This document shows positions 46,440 through 56,362 of a stretch of 64,000 nucleotides of DNA, piece after piece. The DNA comes from Streptomyces musisoli. Lineage in GTDB: Bacteria; Actinomycetota; Actinomycetes; Streptomycetales; Streptomycetaceae. Location of the stretch: the NCBI RefSeq assembly GCF_016741855.1, contig NZ_JAERRH010000002.1, positions 953,253 to 1,017,252 on the forward strand, in the 5' to 3' direction. How positions within the stretch are numbered: position 1 is the first letter of the stretch; every line of letters starts with the position of its first letter. The translations under genes and the position numbers were made by a program. The notes under the pieces were generated by a model that did not search any database, was not told the origin of the DNA, and was given only the letters and a program-made list of their open reading frames with translations.

Positions 46440-49130
46440 ATGGCCGTACTGGACGAGAACGGACCGGAGCCACCCACCCCGCACGCGGACCCCCGAGGGA
46501 ATCCGCTCCTCCGGACGCAGTTCGTCATACCGGCGCGCCCCCCGACCTTCCTGCGCCGCGAGAGACTGCACAAACACCTCGGTGAGGCCCTCGCGACGCC
46601 GCTGACCGTGGTCGACGGAGCCGCAGGGGCGGGCAAGACGCTCCTGGTCGCCGACTGGGCCGCGGCACAGGAAAGGCCGGTCGCCTGGCTCACCGCCCGG
46701 CTGGCGGGCAAAGGATGCGGAACCTTCTGGGCCTACCTCCTCCAGGCACTGCGCCTGGCCGACGTGCCACTGACCGGTGACATCGGCACCCCCGCCGGGC
46801 CCGGCCGCGTGGACGACGCGCTTTTGACACGCCTCGCCGGAGAGCTGAGCGCCAGGGACGCACCGGTCGTCGTGGCGATCGACGACTACGACCAGGCGAC
46901 CGACCCGGAGATCGCGGATCAACTGGACTTCGTGCTTCAGCAGGCGGGCCGCGGCATGTGCCTGGTCCTCGTCACCCGCACCGAGCCGCTGCTGCCGCTG
47001 CACCGCTACCGGGCGGCCGGCGCGATCACGGAGATCAAGAACGCCGAGCTGGCCTTCACCCCCCGCGAGGCAGCCGAACTACTGACCCTGCACGGACTGC
47101 AACTGCAGGCCGACGACGTCGGCGCCCTGGTGAAGCGCACCCAGGGCTGGGCGGCCGGACTACGGCTGTGCGCCCTGGCCGCCCAGGGACAGACGGATCC
47201 GCGTGAGTATCTGAAGGGGTTCGAGGCCGACCGCACCACGATCGCCGACTACCTGATCGCCGAGGTGCTGAAGCGGCAGAGCCCCAGGACGCAGGATCTG
47301 CTGCTGCGGACCAGCATCCTGGAACGCTTCCGCCCGGACCTCGCCGACGCCCTCACCGGGCGTACCGACGCCGGACTCATCCTGACCGAGCTGCACCGCG
47401 AGAACGCGTTCGTCGAGTACCTCGGGCACGGCTGGTTCCGGTTCCACCCGCTGTTCGCGGAGATCCTGCGCGCCCACCTCAGAGTGTGCTGCCCCCGTCT
47501 GGAACCCGAACTCCACCGCCGTGCGGCGCACTGGCTACGACGCTCGGGAACCCTCGACGAGACACTCGGCCACGCGGTCGCGGCCGGAGACTGGGAAGCC
47601 GCCGCCGACGCCCTCGTAGACGACCTCGCCATCGGCGAGATCTTCACCGGCCTCCGCTCCGACGCGCTGTCGGAGCTGTTCTCACCCATGGGGCCGGAGC
47701 CCACGAGTCCCGCCACGGACCTCGTCCGCGCGGCCCAGCACCTGTCCCGGTGCGACCTCGAGCGCGGCCTCAGCTGCCTGGAACGGGCCGAAGACGCCCT
47801 GGCACGGCAGAACGGACCGTCCGCGGACGACGGACCCGGCCCGGCCGCGGCCCGGCTGAGCTGCGCCCTCCTGGAGACCCTGGCCGCACGACTGACCGGC
47901 TCCCCAGGGCGGGCGGAGGCGGCCGCCCGGACCGCCGAGCAGCTGCGGAGCGAGGTGCCCGGCCGGCTTCTGGAAGACCATCCCGAGCTGATGGCTCTCC
48001 TGGTCACCCACCTCGGCTCCGCCCGGCTCTGGGCGGGCCGCTTCAGGGACGCGCGAGCGGCCCTGACCACGGTGGCCGACTCCGGCCGCGCGGCACCTAC
48101 GGCACATCTGCGCGAGGAGTGCATGGGCCACCTGGCCCTGATCGACTACCTGAACGGCTGGGCGGGAAGAGCCGAGCGCAAGGCAGCGGCCGTGGTCGCC
48201 GCGGCCGACCGCTGCGATCCGCCGCCGGTACCCGGTCCGGGGCTGGCCTCGCTCGTCCTTGCCGCGGTGGCCGTGGACCGCAACGAACTGGACCGGGCCG
48301 AGACACTTCTGGACGCCGCGGTGGACGCCGGGCACCCGCTCCTGGATCCGGTCGCGCGAGCCGTCCACGTCCTGGTGAGCGGCCGTGTCCTGCTGGCCAG
48401 GGGCGACGCGCGGGCCGCCCTGGAGGCGGCGGACCGTGCCGTCGTGGCCGACGTGGCGTCCCCGTGGGCCGAAGCCCACACGACAGCGGTGGCCGCCGCC
48501 GCTCACCTCGCCGAGGGCCGGCCGGAGATGGCCGTCAAACTGCTCGAGGAGGAGCCCGACGGCGAGCCAGTGTGTCTGGCGGGAGCCGTGCGGGCGGAGC
48601 TGGCCGCGGGCAGGACCGGCGCCGCGATCGAACTGCTGGAGCGAGTGCGGCCACAGAGCCAGGTCGGACCCGCGATCACCGTGGGGACCGCATTGGCCCG
48701 GGCGCAGGTGGCGGGCGAAGTGGGGGACCTCGCCACCCAGCGCAGGCTCGTGGCCCGGGCCCTCGAGGAAGCCCGGCGCGAGCGGCTGCGGCGCCCCTTC
48801 CTCGAATCCGGACCGTGGCTGCGGACACTGCTGCGCACGGTCCCGCTGCGCGGACTGGCCGAGGGGTGGCTCGTACCCGGATCACCGTCATCCGGTCACC
48901 CGGAGCCGGTCCGGGAGCGGCCGCCGCTGCCGGTGGTGCGGGAACTCAGCGGACGCGAACGCGACGTGCTGCGACGACTGGCCCAGATGATGTCGACCGA
49001 GGAGATCGCCGCGGACCTGTACGTGTCGGTCAACACGGTCAAGACGCACATCAAGAGTGCCTACCGGAAACTGGCCGTGAACCGGCGTCATGACGCGGTG
49101 CGTCGTGCCCGCGAACTCGGGCTGCTGTGA
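46440..49130 (+). CDS. MalT-type LuxR-family ATPase regulator
   Basis: The 896-residue STAND protein has Walker A GAAGAGKT (60-67), Walker B VVVAIDDYDQ, a winged-helix region (about 285-345), TPR-like repeats (about 410-800) and a C-terminal LuxR helix-turn-helix (LSGRERDVLRRLAQMMSTEE, then NTVKTHIKSAYRKLAV). It should bind ATP and an inducer and activate transcription as an oligomer. The start is uncertain: ATG 46440 or GTG 46431 or 46425. It follows the ABC genes, possibly in the same transcript. Confidence 0.88.
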   Translation: MAVLDENGPEPPTPHADPRGNPLLRTQFVIPARPPTFLRRERLHKHLGEALATPLTVVDGAAGAGKTLLVADWAAAQERPVAWLTARLAGKGCGTFWAYLLQALRLADVPLTGDIGTPAGPGRVDDALLTRLAGELSARDAPVVVAIDDYDQATDPEIADQLDFVLQQAGRGMCLVLVTRTEPLLPLHRYRAAGAITEIKNAELAFTPREAAELLTLHGLQLQADDVGALVKRTQGWAAGLRLCALAAQGQTDPREYLKGFEADRTTIADYLIAEVLKRQSPRTQDLLLRTSILERFRPDLADALTGRTDAGLILTELHRENAFVEYLGHGWFRFHPLFAEILRAHLRVCCPRLEPELHRRAAHWLRRSGTLDETLGHAVAAGDWEAAADALVDDLAIGEIFTGLRSDALSELFSPMGPEPTSPATDLVRAAQHLSRCDLERGLSCLERAEDALARQNGPSADDGPGPAAARLSCALLETLAARLTGSPGRAEAAARTAEQLRSEVPGRLLEDHPELMALLVTHLGSARLWAGRFRDARAALTTVADSGRAAPTAHLREECMGHLALIDYLNGWAGRAERKAAAVVAAADRCDPPPVPGPGLASLVLAAVAVDRNELDRAETLLDAAVDAGHPLLDPVARAVHVLVSGRVLLARGDARAALEAADRAVVADVASPWAEAHTTAVAAAAHLAEGRPEMAVKLLEEEPDGEPVCLAGAVRAELAAGRTGAAIELLERVRPQSQVGPAITVGTALARAQVAGEVGDLATQRRLVARALEEARRERLRRPFLESGPWLRTLLRTVPLRGLAEGWLVPGSPSSGHPEPVRERPPLPVVRELSGRERDVLRRLAQMMSTEEIAADLYVSVNTVKTHIKSAYRKLAVNRRHDAVRRARELGLL

Positions 49131-49303
49131 CGTTGACATGGAGGCGGTCGTGACCGCGGCTTCCGACGGCCATGCGCGGCGAGGCGCGGTATCGGAGCCG
49201 GTATCCCCTCCTGGGGGTGAAGCCGAGCGGTGTGCGAAGGGCACAGGATCACCCTTACAGCGAGTGGTACGCCTTTTCCGAGGCACGTGGGGGAGAGCAC
49301 CTC

Positions 49304-49501
49304 ATGCGCTATGAGATCCGCGTCGACGGACAGATGACAGAGACGCTGGCCAAGGCGTTCCCTGAACTCGACCACGTGGTGATGTCCGGGCAGACCGTCT
49401 TGTTCGGGCCGGTCGTCGACGAGGCGCAGCTGTTCGGTCTGCTGGCCCGCTGCCAGTCGTTGGGCCTGCACGTACTCGAAATGCGGCAGATGCCGGAGTG
49501 A
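49304..49501 (+). CDS. Small conserved hypothetical protein
   Basis: The 65-residue product (RVDGQMTETLAKAFPELDHV, QTVLFGPVVDEAQLFGLLAR) has a beta-alpha-beta pattern similar to short stand-alone proteins of actinobacteria that look like a half ACT/ferredoxin-like domain. GGGGGAGAG precedes the ATG. No function is known. Confidence 0.7.
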   Translation: MRYEIRVDGQMTETLAKAFPELDHVVMSGQTVLFGPVVDEAQLFGLLARCQSLGLHVLEMRQMPE

Positions 49502-49694
49502 CCCGCCCGCCGATCCGCCGGCCGCCTCTTCCTCGGCCCCCGCCGGACCGCCCGGCCCGGCACCCGGCCCCGGATCACCCGCACAGGGTGACGCGGACAG
49601 CGACGGGCCGGCGGGACGCTGGTCCGGTGAGGTCCCCACACGGGCCCCGCCGGGCCGTCCGGATACGAACCCTCCCATCACGCGAGGAGGAGCC

Positions 49695-50357
49695 ATGACC
49701 GAGTCTCGTGATCACGGGGCGTATGCCGGAGCGGAGCAGGATCCCGGCGGGGCCCCCTCCATGGCCGCCACCGAACCGTCGGACGTGCTGGCGAAGCTCG
49801 GCGGCTCCTGGACGTGGATCCTGGGATCGGCCGTGACCACCCTCGTGGCCGGCATCCTGGTCCTCGTCTGGCCGGACGCGACCCTGCACGTGGTGGCCGT
49901 CGTCATCGGCCTGTACCTGCTGGTGGCAGGGGCGTTCCGGTTCGTCGCGGTCTTCGGCAGGCAAGCCCAGGGGGACCGGCTGCCGGTACTCCTCGCCGCC
50001 GTGCTGTTCGTACTGGCCGGTGTGCTGTGCCTGCGCCACCCGCTGCAGACCATCACCGCCCTGTCGCTCATCGTGGGTATCGTCTGGCTCGCCTCCGGCA
50101 TCCTCACCCTCTACACGGCGATCGCGGTCCGTGGCCTGCCGCATCGCGGCTTCGTGGCCGGCAGCGCGGTGGTCGGCATCGTCGCGGCGATCGTCGTACT
50201 CGCCCTGCCGGCTGAGTCGGCCCGCGTACTGACCCGGCTGCTGGGCCTGTGGCTCGTCCTGCTCGGCCTCGCCGAGGCCGCGCTCGCCCTCGCCTGGCGA
50301 GCCGCACTCCGCAGGTCGGGCCTCACGGGTGCGAACGCCCGCGGCGCACATCCCTGA
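49695..50357 (+). CDS. HdeD/DUF308-family membrane protein
   Basis: The 220-residue protein has an unstructured N-terminus of about 30 residues and six transmembrane helices (WTWILGSAVTTLVAGILVLV, TLHVVAVVIGLYLLVAGAF and four more), the HdeD layout. HdeD proteins are linked to acid resistance in enterobacteria; the role in Streptomyces is unknown. AGGAGGAG precedes the ATG. Confidence 0.88.
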   Translation: MTESRDHGAYAGAEQDPGGAPSMAATEPSDVLAKLGGSWTWILGSAVTTLVAGILVLVWPDATLHVVAVVIGLYLLVAGAFRFVAVFGRQAQGDRLPVLLAAVLFVLAGVLCLRHPLQTITALSLIVGIVWLASGILTLYTAIAVRGLPHRGFVAGSAVVGIVAAIVVLALPAESARVLTRLLGLWLVLLGLAEAALALAWRAALRRSGLTGANARGAHP

Positions 50358-50558
50358 AACGCCGCTCGGAGCGCCGACCGCGGTCCTCGCCGCCGCGAGC
50401 GTCCGGGCCGGCCGGCGGTAGGGCGGCGCACCGCCCCGCCGGACCGACCCGGCGAGCCCTGTTCACCCGCTTAGGGTGAGGCGGCCGGGCTCCTGCCCGG
50501 CGCACGCTGAGTACGGTCCAGAACGACTTCCGGGCTCTCAGCCGGGACGGAGGAATCC

Positions 50559-51026
50559 ATGAGCGCGCAGACCAACCTCGCGTATGACTATCCGGTGCTG
50601 GGCTTCTTCTGGTCCATGCTGGTCCTGTTCCTGTGGATCATGTGGTTCATCCTGCTCTTCCGGGTCATCGTCGACATCTTCCGAGACGACGACCTGGGCG
50701 GCTGGGGAAAGGCCGGCTGGACGATATTCGTCTGCATCCTGCCGTTCCTGGGCGTGTTCGTGTACCTGATCGCCCGCGGCAAGGGCATGGGGAAGCGGGA
50801 GATGGAACACGCCCGTGCCCAACAGCAGGCAGTCGACAGCTACATCCGCCAGACCGCCCTGGGCGGCGCCGGCACCAGCAGTGTCGACGAACTCGCCAAG
50901 CTGTCCGAGATGCGCTCCCGCGGCGACATCACGAACGAGGAGTTCACCCGGGCGAAGGAACTGGTCCTGGCCGGCCGCAGCCCGTCCGAAGCAGCGGGAG
51001 CCACCCCGTCCGCCTCCCCGAGCTGA
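50559..51026 (+). CDS. SHOCT-domain membrane protein
   Basis: The 155-residue protein has two membrane helices (about 18-37 and 57-72) with FRVIVDIFRDDDLGGWGKAG between them, as in the PLDc_N family, and a C-terminal SHOCT motif (VDELAKLSEMRSRGDITNEE). It is a small membrane protein seen often near stress genes. GGAGGAATCC precedes the ATG, and a strong terminator lies downstream. Confidence 0.88.
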   Translation: MSAQTNLAYDYPVLGFFWSMLVLFLWIMWFILLFRVIVDIFRDDDLGGWGKAGWTIFVCILPFLGVFVYLIARGKGMGKREMEHARAQQQAVDSYIRQTALGGAGTSSVDELAKLSEMRSRGDITNEEFTRAKELVLAGRSPSEAAGATPSASPS

Positions 51027-51040
51027 CAGCCTCCCACCCA

Positions 51041-51123
51041 AGGAGAGACGAAACGGCAACATGCCACCGGGGGAGAGGAGAAGCGGCGCCATGCCACCGA
51101 GGGGGAGGAGAAACGGCACCACG
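51041..51123. repeat. 30-bp tandem repeat, about two and a half copies
   Basis: Units with AARCGGCRMC-ATGCCACCG recur with a 30-bp period (51051, 51081, 51111). It lies between the SHOCT gene and its terminator. Confidence 0.75.
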
Positions 51124-51162
51124 ACGGCCGCCCCAGGCCCCGCCAGGGCCTGGGGCGGCCGT
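51124..51162 (+). terminator. Strong intrinsic terminator
   Basis: A 17-bp perfect stem (ACGGCCGCCCCAGGCCC with GGGCCTGGGGCGGCCGT) around a CGCCA loop. It closes the SHOCT transcript. Confidence 0.9.
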
Positions 51163-51475
51163 CCTGCTCGGGCGATAGACGGGTCCGACTCCTCCTGCAC
51201 CGTCCATGGCACCCCGACCGGGAGGGCCTGGGACGCCTCCCCGATGCCGCGCCCCGGCAGCACGACGACCGAGACCGCGGCCAGGGCGCGAAGAAGCCAG
51301 TCGACCGCCCAGGGCATCCGGCCACTACGCGTCGCCAGGCCGGCCGGGCGCACCCAGGAGCGGGAAAGTCCTCTCCTCCTCCGTGACATCGGCCGGCACA
51401 GCCGTCGGCCACGCCCGGTCCGCCCTGTCCGGTCCGGGCGGCTCCGTAGACCGCCAGGCATCCATGGAGGCATCC
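51163..51475. other. Region between terminator and cupin gene
   Basis: No gene is seen. Only the sequence just before 51476, with ATGGAGGCATCC, is recognisable as a ribosome-binding site. Confidence 0.5.
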
Positions 51476-51913
51476 ATGTCGAGCAATGAGCCGACGAGCG
51501 CCGGGCAGCAGCCGCGTTCCGAAGCGTGGAAGACGGCACTGACCCTGCTCCAGATGGCGAAGCCGCTGTCCATCCCGGAGGGGGCCGAGGCGATGACCGT
51601 GATCGTCGAGTTCCCGCCGGGCGACCCGGGCACCCCTCCACACCGGCACTCCGGTCCCGCATTCGGCTACATGCTGGAAGGGGAGATGCTCTTCGAACTC
51701 GAAGGCGAGCCGGAGCGCGTGATCAAGGCCGGGGAGACGTTCTGGGAGCCGGGTGGGGACGTCATCCACTACCAGGACGGAAACAACCGGACGGACTCCT
51801 GGAGCCGCTTCCTGGTGACGATGATGTGCGCGCCGGATCAGCCCATGCTGACCCTCGTCGACGACGAGGAACTGGAGCGGCGCAAGGACCGCCGGGCCCC
51901 CCGCCCCACCTGA
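51476..51913 (+). CDS. Cupin-domain protein
   Basis: The 145-residue protein is a single cupin barrel: PHRHSGPAFGYMLEGEMLFE is motif 1 with the metal-binding HxH, and WEPGGDVIHYQDGN is motif 2 with its histidine. The usual glutamate of motif 1 is not at its normal place. The chain is acidic and soluble. It may bind or convert a small metabolite; no partner enzyme lies nearby. GGAGG lies 8 bp upstream of the chosen ATG. Confidence 0.88.
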   Translation: MSSNEPTSAGQQPRSEAWKTALTLLQMAKPLSIPEGAEAMTVIVEFPPGDPGTPPHRHSGPAFGYMLEGEMLFELEGEPERVIKAGETFWEPGGDVIHYQDGNNRTDSWSRFLVTMMCAPDQPMLTLVDDEELERRKDRRAPRPT

Positions 51914-52234
51914 CGGCGCAGGCGCGCACCCCGTCCGTCAAGCCTCCTCACGGACGATCAATTCCAGGAGGAGACGGTCAGTGTCGTCCTTCCCGAAGAG
52001 CGTTGCTTCGTCAACCGGCGTGAGCGGAAGCGCCGTTGGGAGGCGGGCCTGGACCCCTCCACGGGCGAGCCCTGGCGATAGCCGCCGCGGAGGGCCGCCT
52101 GCCGCATCGGCCGACCGCAGGTGTGTCCGAGAGCGGTTGCGGGACCCCGGGCGGCGACCGCCCCTCCGCGGCCGCGGGCGGGGCTCAGCGGTCGCCCTCA
52201 GTGGGCTGCCCGCCGAGGGCCGCGCGGGCGGGGC
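51914..52234. other. Intergenic region with possible remnant and direct repeat
   Basis: After the cupin stop, the same frame stays open to 52079 and ends VVLPEERCFVNRRERKRRWE followed by AGLDPSTGEPWR, which reads like a protein tail but has no start codon. An 18-bp direct repeat GCGGGCGGGGCTCAGCGG lies at 52174 and 52224, and GGCGACCGC (52153) pairs with GCGGTCGCC (52188). The last may terminate the CHAT gene. Confidence 0.4.
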
Positions 52235-55200
52235 TCAGCGGGCCGCGGGGTTGCCCTGGTGGGTGAACGCGGCCCACAGGTGGATCTCGTGCAGGTCGGC
52301 GCGGGTGGCCTCGCGGTGCAGCGGGTCGCCCAGGCCGGGCGGGGGCCGGCGGTCCGGGTCGAGCATCCACAACTGGGCTGCCCGCAGCGCGTCGCCGGGA
52401 GCCAGACCCCGGCCGGTGAGGAAGTGGTGGAAGACGGCCATCATCAGCGCGGTCGCGCTGTCGTCGACCGCCCAGCGGGAGCCGACCACGTCCGCCGCGC
52501 CCCGCGCGACCAGGGCGGTGGAGAGAGTCAGCGCCTCGTCGTGGTCGCCCGTACTCAGGTCGGTCTCGCAGGCGCTGAGCACGACCAGCGGGCCGTCCGG
52601 GCCGGGCGCCGCGGCCGCGGCGTGGTCCAGGATCCGGGCGACGGTCAGCTCGCCGTCGGCCAGGGACAGCGCCGATCGCGTGGGACTCGGACCGGCCACG
52701 CCGTGGCAGGAGACGTGCAGGACCGACGCCGGCCGATCGCCGCCCGGCAGCACGGCCAGCAGGTCCTCGCAGCTCCCCGGCGCATCCGGCACGCCCTCGG
52801 CCACCACGAACTCACCGTAGCGCCGGGCGTCCGGGTAGCAGGCCGAACGCAGCGCCTCCGTCTCGATCTCGGCCCATGTCAGGCTGAGCCGCGGATCACT
52901 GACCAGCACCGGGAGCCCGGTGGCGGGCAGCCGGTCACGGGCGGCGGCCCGCAGGAACTGCGCCCCGGACGGCGCGTAGCTGAACACCGCGTCCTGGCAG
53001 GCGTACCGGTGGCCCCCCAGCGGAACGTGCGTGCGCGCCGCGTGCCAGGGGACGACCCCGAGGGGACCACAGGGGATCAGCACGATCCGCGGCGGCCGGC
53101 CGAGGGGTTCCAAGGAGTCGAGGACCGGCCCTACGGCGGCGGGCCACGCCCAGTCGCACAGCTCGCCCAGTGCCGCCTGCCATTCCTTCTCGGCGGCCTC
53201 CCGCGACGCACGCGACGCGTCCGGGTCGGCCGCCTTGCGGGAACGGTCGGCGGCGGCGGCGAGGTAACGCTCCAGCTGGTGGCTGCCGGGGGAGAGCAGC
53301 AGCGGCAGGGAGACCACGGCGGGCTCGGCACCGCCGGGGCGCAGGATCAGCGCGCGGCCCGGGATGTGGGGGCGGAAGCCTTCGCCCGGGACCAGGTAGA
53401 CCAGCGCGTCGGCCCCCGAGACGGCCAGCGCGGCGGTCAGCGCCGCGGCGTCCGGAGTACGGAGCAACTCCCGCGCCCCTGTACCGTTTCCCGCTCCCAG
53501 CGCGGCGAGCGCCTTGCGCCGCAGGCTGCTCGGCAGCTCGGCACCGGGGGCCGGGGCCACCACCACGGCCGCCCCCCTCGGCCGGAGTGAATCCCTCTCG
53601 CCCCGATCCCACTGGCCTGGGGCCGTCTCGCCCTGATGTCCCCGGACTTGGGCCTGCTCGCCCTGACGTCCCCGGCCAGGGTCCTTCTCGGCCGGGTGTC
53701 TGTGGCCTGGGTCCTTCTCGGCCGGGTGCCCCCGGCCAGGGTCCTTCTCGGTCAGAGGTCCGCAGCCCGCCTCCCCCTCGGCCGGGTGTCCCCGGCCCGG
53801 ATCCTTCTCGGTCAGAGGTCCGCGGCCCGCCTCCCCCTCGGCCGGAGGCCCCTCGTCGGCGTCCCCCTCATCCCGGTCCTCTTCGCCCGTACCCTGCTGG
53901 AACGGATGCCGCGGTGCCTGCGCCCGCCACCGCTCGGCCAGGTCGGAGTGACCCCGGTCCGCCAGCAGCAGGGGCACGCCGTGTGCGGCCGCGGCCGTCT
54001 GGAGCACCAGGGCCCGACCCAGCTCCAGCGCCTCCACGGCCTCGGCGGGGCGGTGGTCCTCGGCGCACCGCAGGGCCAGCCACAGCACGTGTCCGGTCGC
54101 GGCCCGGGCCACCGACAGCGAGTGTTCGGCGCCGAGTTGGAGGAGGACATCGGCGGCCATCAGTTCCAGTGCCTCGCGGCGGGTGTCAAGGCTCGCCTTC
54201 CGGTCCTCGGTCGCGCGCCCGCCGCCGGTCGTCGCGCTCATCCAGTACGCCCCGGACAGCTCCGTGAGTACCTCGACGTTCAACGGAGGGCCATAGCCTT
54301 CGGCGGCCAGGGCACGGACCCGGCTCAGCTCGGCGATGCACGGGTCGAGCAGGCTGAGGTCACTGCGGTGGGTGGTCGCACGCAGCATGACCTGGCCGAG
54401 GGCGAGCCTGAGCCGGGCTTCGTCCCAGGGCGACGTCCGCGATTCCCCGATCACCCGGTGGACCTCCCCGATGGCCCGGTCGACGACCTCGCGGCGGGGG
54501 TCGGCCCTGGCCAGCTCGATCATCAGCTGGGCCCGCACCGCGGGGAAGTACGCCGCGTAGAGCGGCGCGATCGTGCCCGGATCGATCTCCACCGCCTCCC
54601 GCAGATACCGCGCGGTGGCGCGGAGATCGGCCTGGTCTCCGGTGCGGGCGCCGCGCTCGCAGTGGGCCATGCCGAGCGTCCCGGTGACGACGAAGCGCGT
54701 GACCGCGTCGGGCGCGGGGGAGGCGTACCGGCCGCTCAGCGTCCGGATCAGGTCCTCTGTCGTGCGGGCCAGCGCGGCCTGGTCCCGGCTGCGGCGGGCC
54801 AGTTGGGACCCGGTCAGGAGGCTGAACAGCGCCTGGACGTCGTCGCGTTCATCGGCGGCGGACAGCCTCTCGGCCATCGACTGGGCGGCGGCACCGTCCT
54901 GGAGGCTGCCTCCGAGTGCGGCGGCGGTGGCGATGCGGTGGGCGAGGAGGCTCGTCAGGTACCGCCGGGCGGCCGCGGCCCCGTCCGCCGGAAGGGCGTC
55001 GATCCACTCCCGGAGCCATGCCGCGCTGCGCTCCACTCGCGCGATCTCGCCGTTCGACACCCACAGGTTGTCGATCGAGGTGGCAAGGATCAGTTCCAGG
55101 CTCAGCTCACGCCGCCAGACCCCACGCGCCGCGGGATCGGGATCCGGGCGTATCGAGGCCTCGTCCACCTCGCCGAAGTCCAGCGATTCGGGCATCCGGA

Positions 55201-56206
55201 GGTTTCCCGCCACCAGCAGGGCCGCGTGGAACTTGGCGACGCGGATCCGCTCGGGTGTGTCCGCGGGCAAGGCGAGCAGGGCCTCCCTGGCCGCCCGCGC
55301 GGCACCGCGGACGCGTTCGACGAGCGACCGGGTATCCGGCCGGCCCGATCTGAGTGCGACGAGCAGTTCCCGCAGCGGGGCGAACTCCCGCTCATCCAGT
55401 CCCAGTTCCGTCAGCTCCCGGCCGGCGTCGGTCATGGAGACCGGGGATTCGTGCACGGTGACGCACAGCCACTCCAGCAGGCGCGCGACACGCACCCCGT
55501 CCCGGCGCGCCCAGGCCACCATCTCCTGGACAGCGCCGGACAGCGCCTCCGGCACGGGCTCCCCGCGGGACCCGGCTGCGGCCGGCCCCACCGCATCCCC
55601 GCCCTCGTCGCCCTCTCGGGGTGGAGGCGGCGTCTTCCCCTCGGGCGGGTCGGGGAGCGAGGACAGCATCGTCGCGACGTGCTCCATGAGGGTCAGTACG
55701 CTCGCCCGCATCGTCAGGTCACCGGCCACGATGCGGGCGAGAACGTTCAGGGCCTCGGTCAGCTGTTCCCGCAGGGACTCGGCCAGGGCGGGCGGACCCG
55801 AGCCGTCGCGTGCCTCCGGCGGAATCCCCGGCGGGATGAGCAGCCCGGCCAGGTTGCTACGGGCCATGATGGCGAGCCGGTCGTCCAGCGGCCTGGCACG
55901 GTCGGTCCACCGGAGATGGCTCAGGGCGGCCGCCCGCTCCCGCCGGCCGGCGTTCGGCCGGCCCCCGAGCCGCACCCGTAGCAGCAGCCCGAGCCAGGGC
56001 ACGACGGCCGCACGGGCCGGGTCCTCCGCCGGTAACAGCCTCTCGACCGTGGCCAGATGCTCGATCACGAGCGGCAATGCGGGCAGCCTCGGATCCTTCC
56101 GCGCGCCGGGCCACAGCTCGTGCGCCTGGCGAACGGCGACGGCGGCCCAGGCACGGAGCCCCGCGAGGTCCTCCCCGCCGTGGTCCCGCCGCTTCTCGTC
56201 GGCCAT
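52235..56206 (-). CDS. CHAT-domain (caspase-like) protease with TPR-like region
   Basis: The 1323-residue protein is helical and TPR-like over about 1-830, then has a low-complexity repeat linker (about 825-905) and a C-terminal CHAT domain (about 935-1320). The catalytic pair is His1168 in HVSCHG and Cys1213 in LSACET, 45 residues apart as usual for this family. CHAT proteases act in type III-E CRISPR (Craspase), gasdermin and other defence systems, and in Streptomyces often stand alone with repeats. No signal peptide or membrane segment is present. GGGGGGAT precedes the ATG at 56204-56206; a membrane protein gene lies 156 bp upstream on the same strand. Confidence 0.88.
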   Translation of the reverse strand: MADEKRRDHGGEDLAGLRAWAAVAVRQAHELWPGARKDPRLPALPLVIEHLATVERLLPAEDPARAAVVPWLGLLLRVRLGGRPNAGRRERAAALSHLRWTDRARPLDDRLAIMARSNLAGLLIPPGIPPEARDGSGPPALAESLREQLTEALNVLARIVAGDLTMRASVLTLMEHVATMLSSLPDPPEGKTPPPPREGDEGGDAVGPAAAGSRGEPVPEALSGAVQEMVAWARRDGVRVARLLEWLCVTVHESPVSMTDAGRELTELGLDEREFAPLRELLVALRSGRPDTRSLVERVRGAARAAREALLALPADTPERIRVAKFHAALLVAGNLRMPESLDFGEVDEASIRPDPDPAARGVWRRELSLELILATSIDNLWVSNGEIARVERSAAWLREWIDALPADGAAAARRYLTSLLAHRIATAAALGGSLQDGAAAQSMAERLSAADERDDVQALFSLLTGSQLARRSRDQAALARTTEDLIRTLSGRYASPAPDAVTRFVVTGTLGMAHCERGARTGDQADLRATARYLREAVEIDPGTIAPLYAAYFPAVRAQLMIELARADPRREVVDRAIGEVHRVIGESRTSPWDEARLRLALGQVMLRATTHRSDLSLLDPCIAELSRVRALAAEGYGPPLNVEVLTELSGAYWMSATTGGGRATEDRKASLDTRREALELMAADVLLQLGAEHSLSVARAATGHVLWLALRCAEDHRPAEAVEALELGRALVLQTAAAAHGVPLLLADRGHSDLAERWRAQAPRHPFQQGTGEEDRDEGDADEGPPAEGEAGRGPLTEKDPGRGHPAEGEAGCGPLTEKDPGRGHPAEKDPGHRHPAEKDPGRGRQGEQAQVRGHQGETAPGQWDRGERDSLRPRGAAVVVAPAPGAELPSSLRRKALAALGAGNGTGARELLRTPDAAALTAALAVSGADALVYLVPGEGFRPHIPGRALILRPGGAEPAVVSLPLLLSPGSHQLERYLAAAADRSRKAADPDASRASREAAEKEWQAALGELCDWAWPAAVGPVLDSLEPLGRPPRIVLIPCGPLGVVPWHAARTHVPLGGHRYACQDAVFSYAPSGAQFLRAAARDRLPATGLPVLVSDPRLSLTWAEIETEALRSACYPDARRYGEFVVAEGVPDAPGSCEDLLAVLPGGDRPASVLHVSCHGVAGPSPTRSALSLADGELTVARILDHAAAAAPGPDGPLVVLSACETDLSTGDHDEALTLSTALVARGAADVVGSRWAVDDSATALMMAVFHHFLTGRGLAPGDALRAAQLWMLDPDRRPPPGLGDPLHREATRADLHEIHLWAAFTHQGNPAAR
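53625..53868. repeat. Imperfect repeats in the CHAT gene linker
   Basis: Copies of TCCTTCTCGGCCGGGTGxCC and relatives encode an EKDPGRGHPAE repeat on the minus strand. Copies spaced 30 bp and 60 bp are nearly identical, so the linker length is probably variable. Confidence 0.85.
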
Positions 56207-56362
56207 GCATCCCCCCGGCGACCGATGATCCCAGCCCCACTTCCCCGCAACGGTCCGCGGCCGGGCGGGCGTGCTGGCTGATCGAGAACAGGTTAGTGCC
56301 TTGGCCATCACCCGACACCGGCCAGTCCGCGGGCCTCCCAGACATTCCGCGCCGGTGCGCGG

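Noticed and set aside
51930..52079. Continuation of the cupin frame past its stop codon
   Set aside because: It reads somewhat like a protein tail, but there is no start codon and no family; readthrough is not supported.
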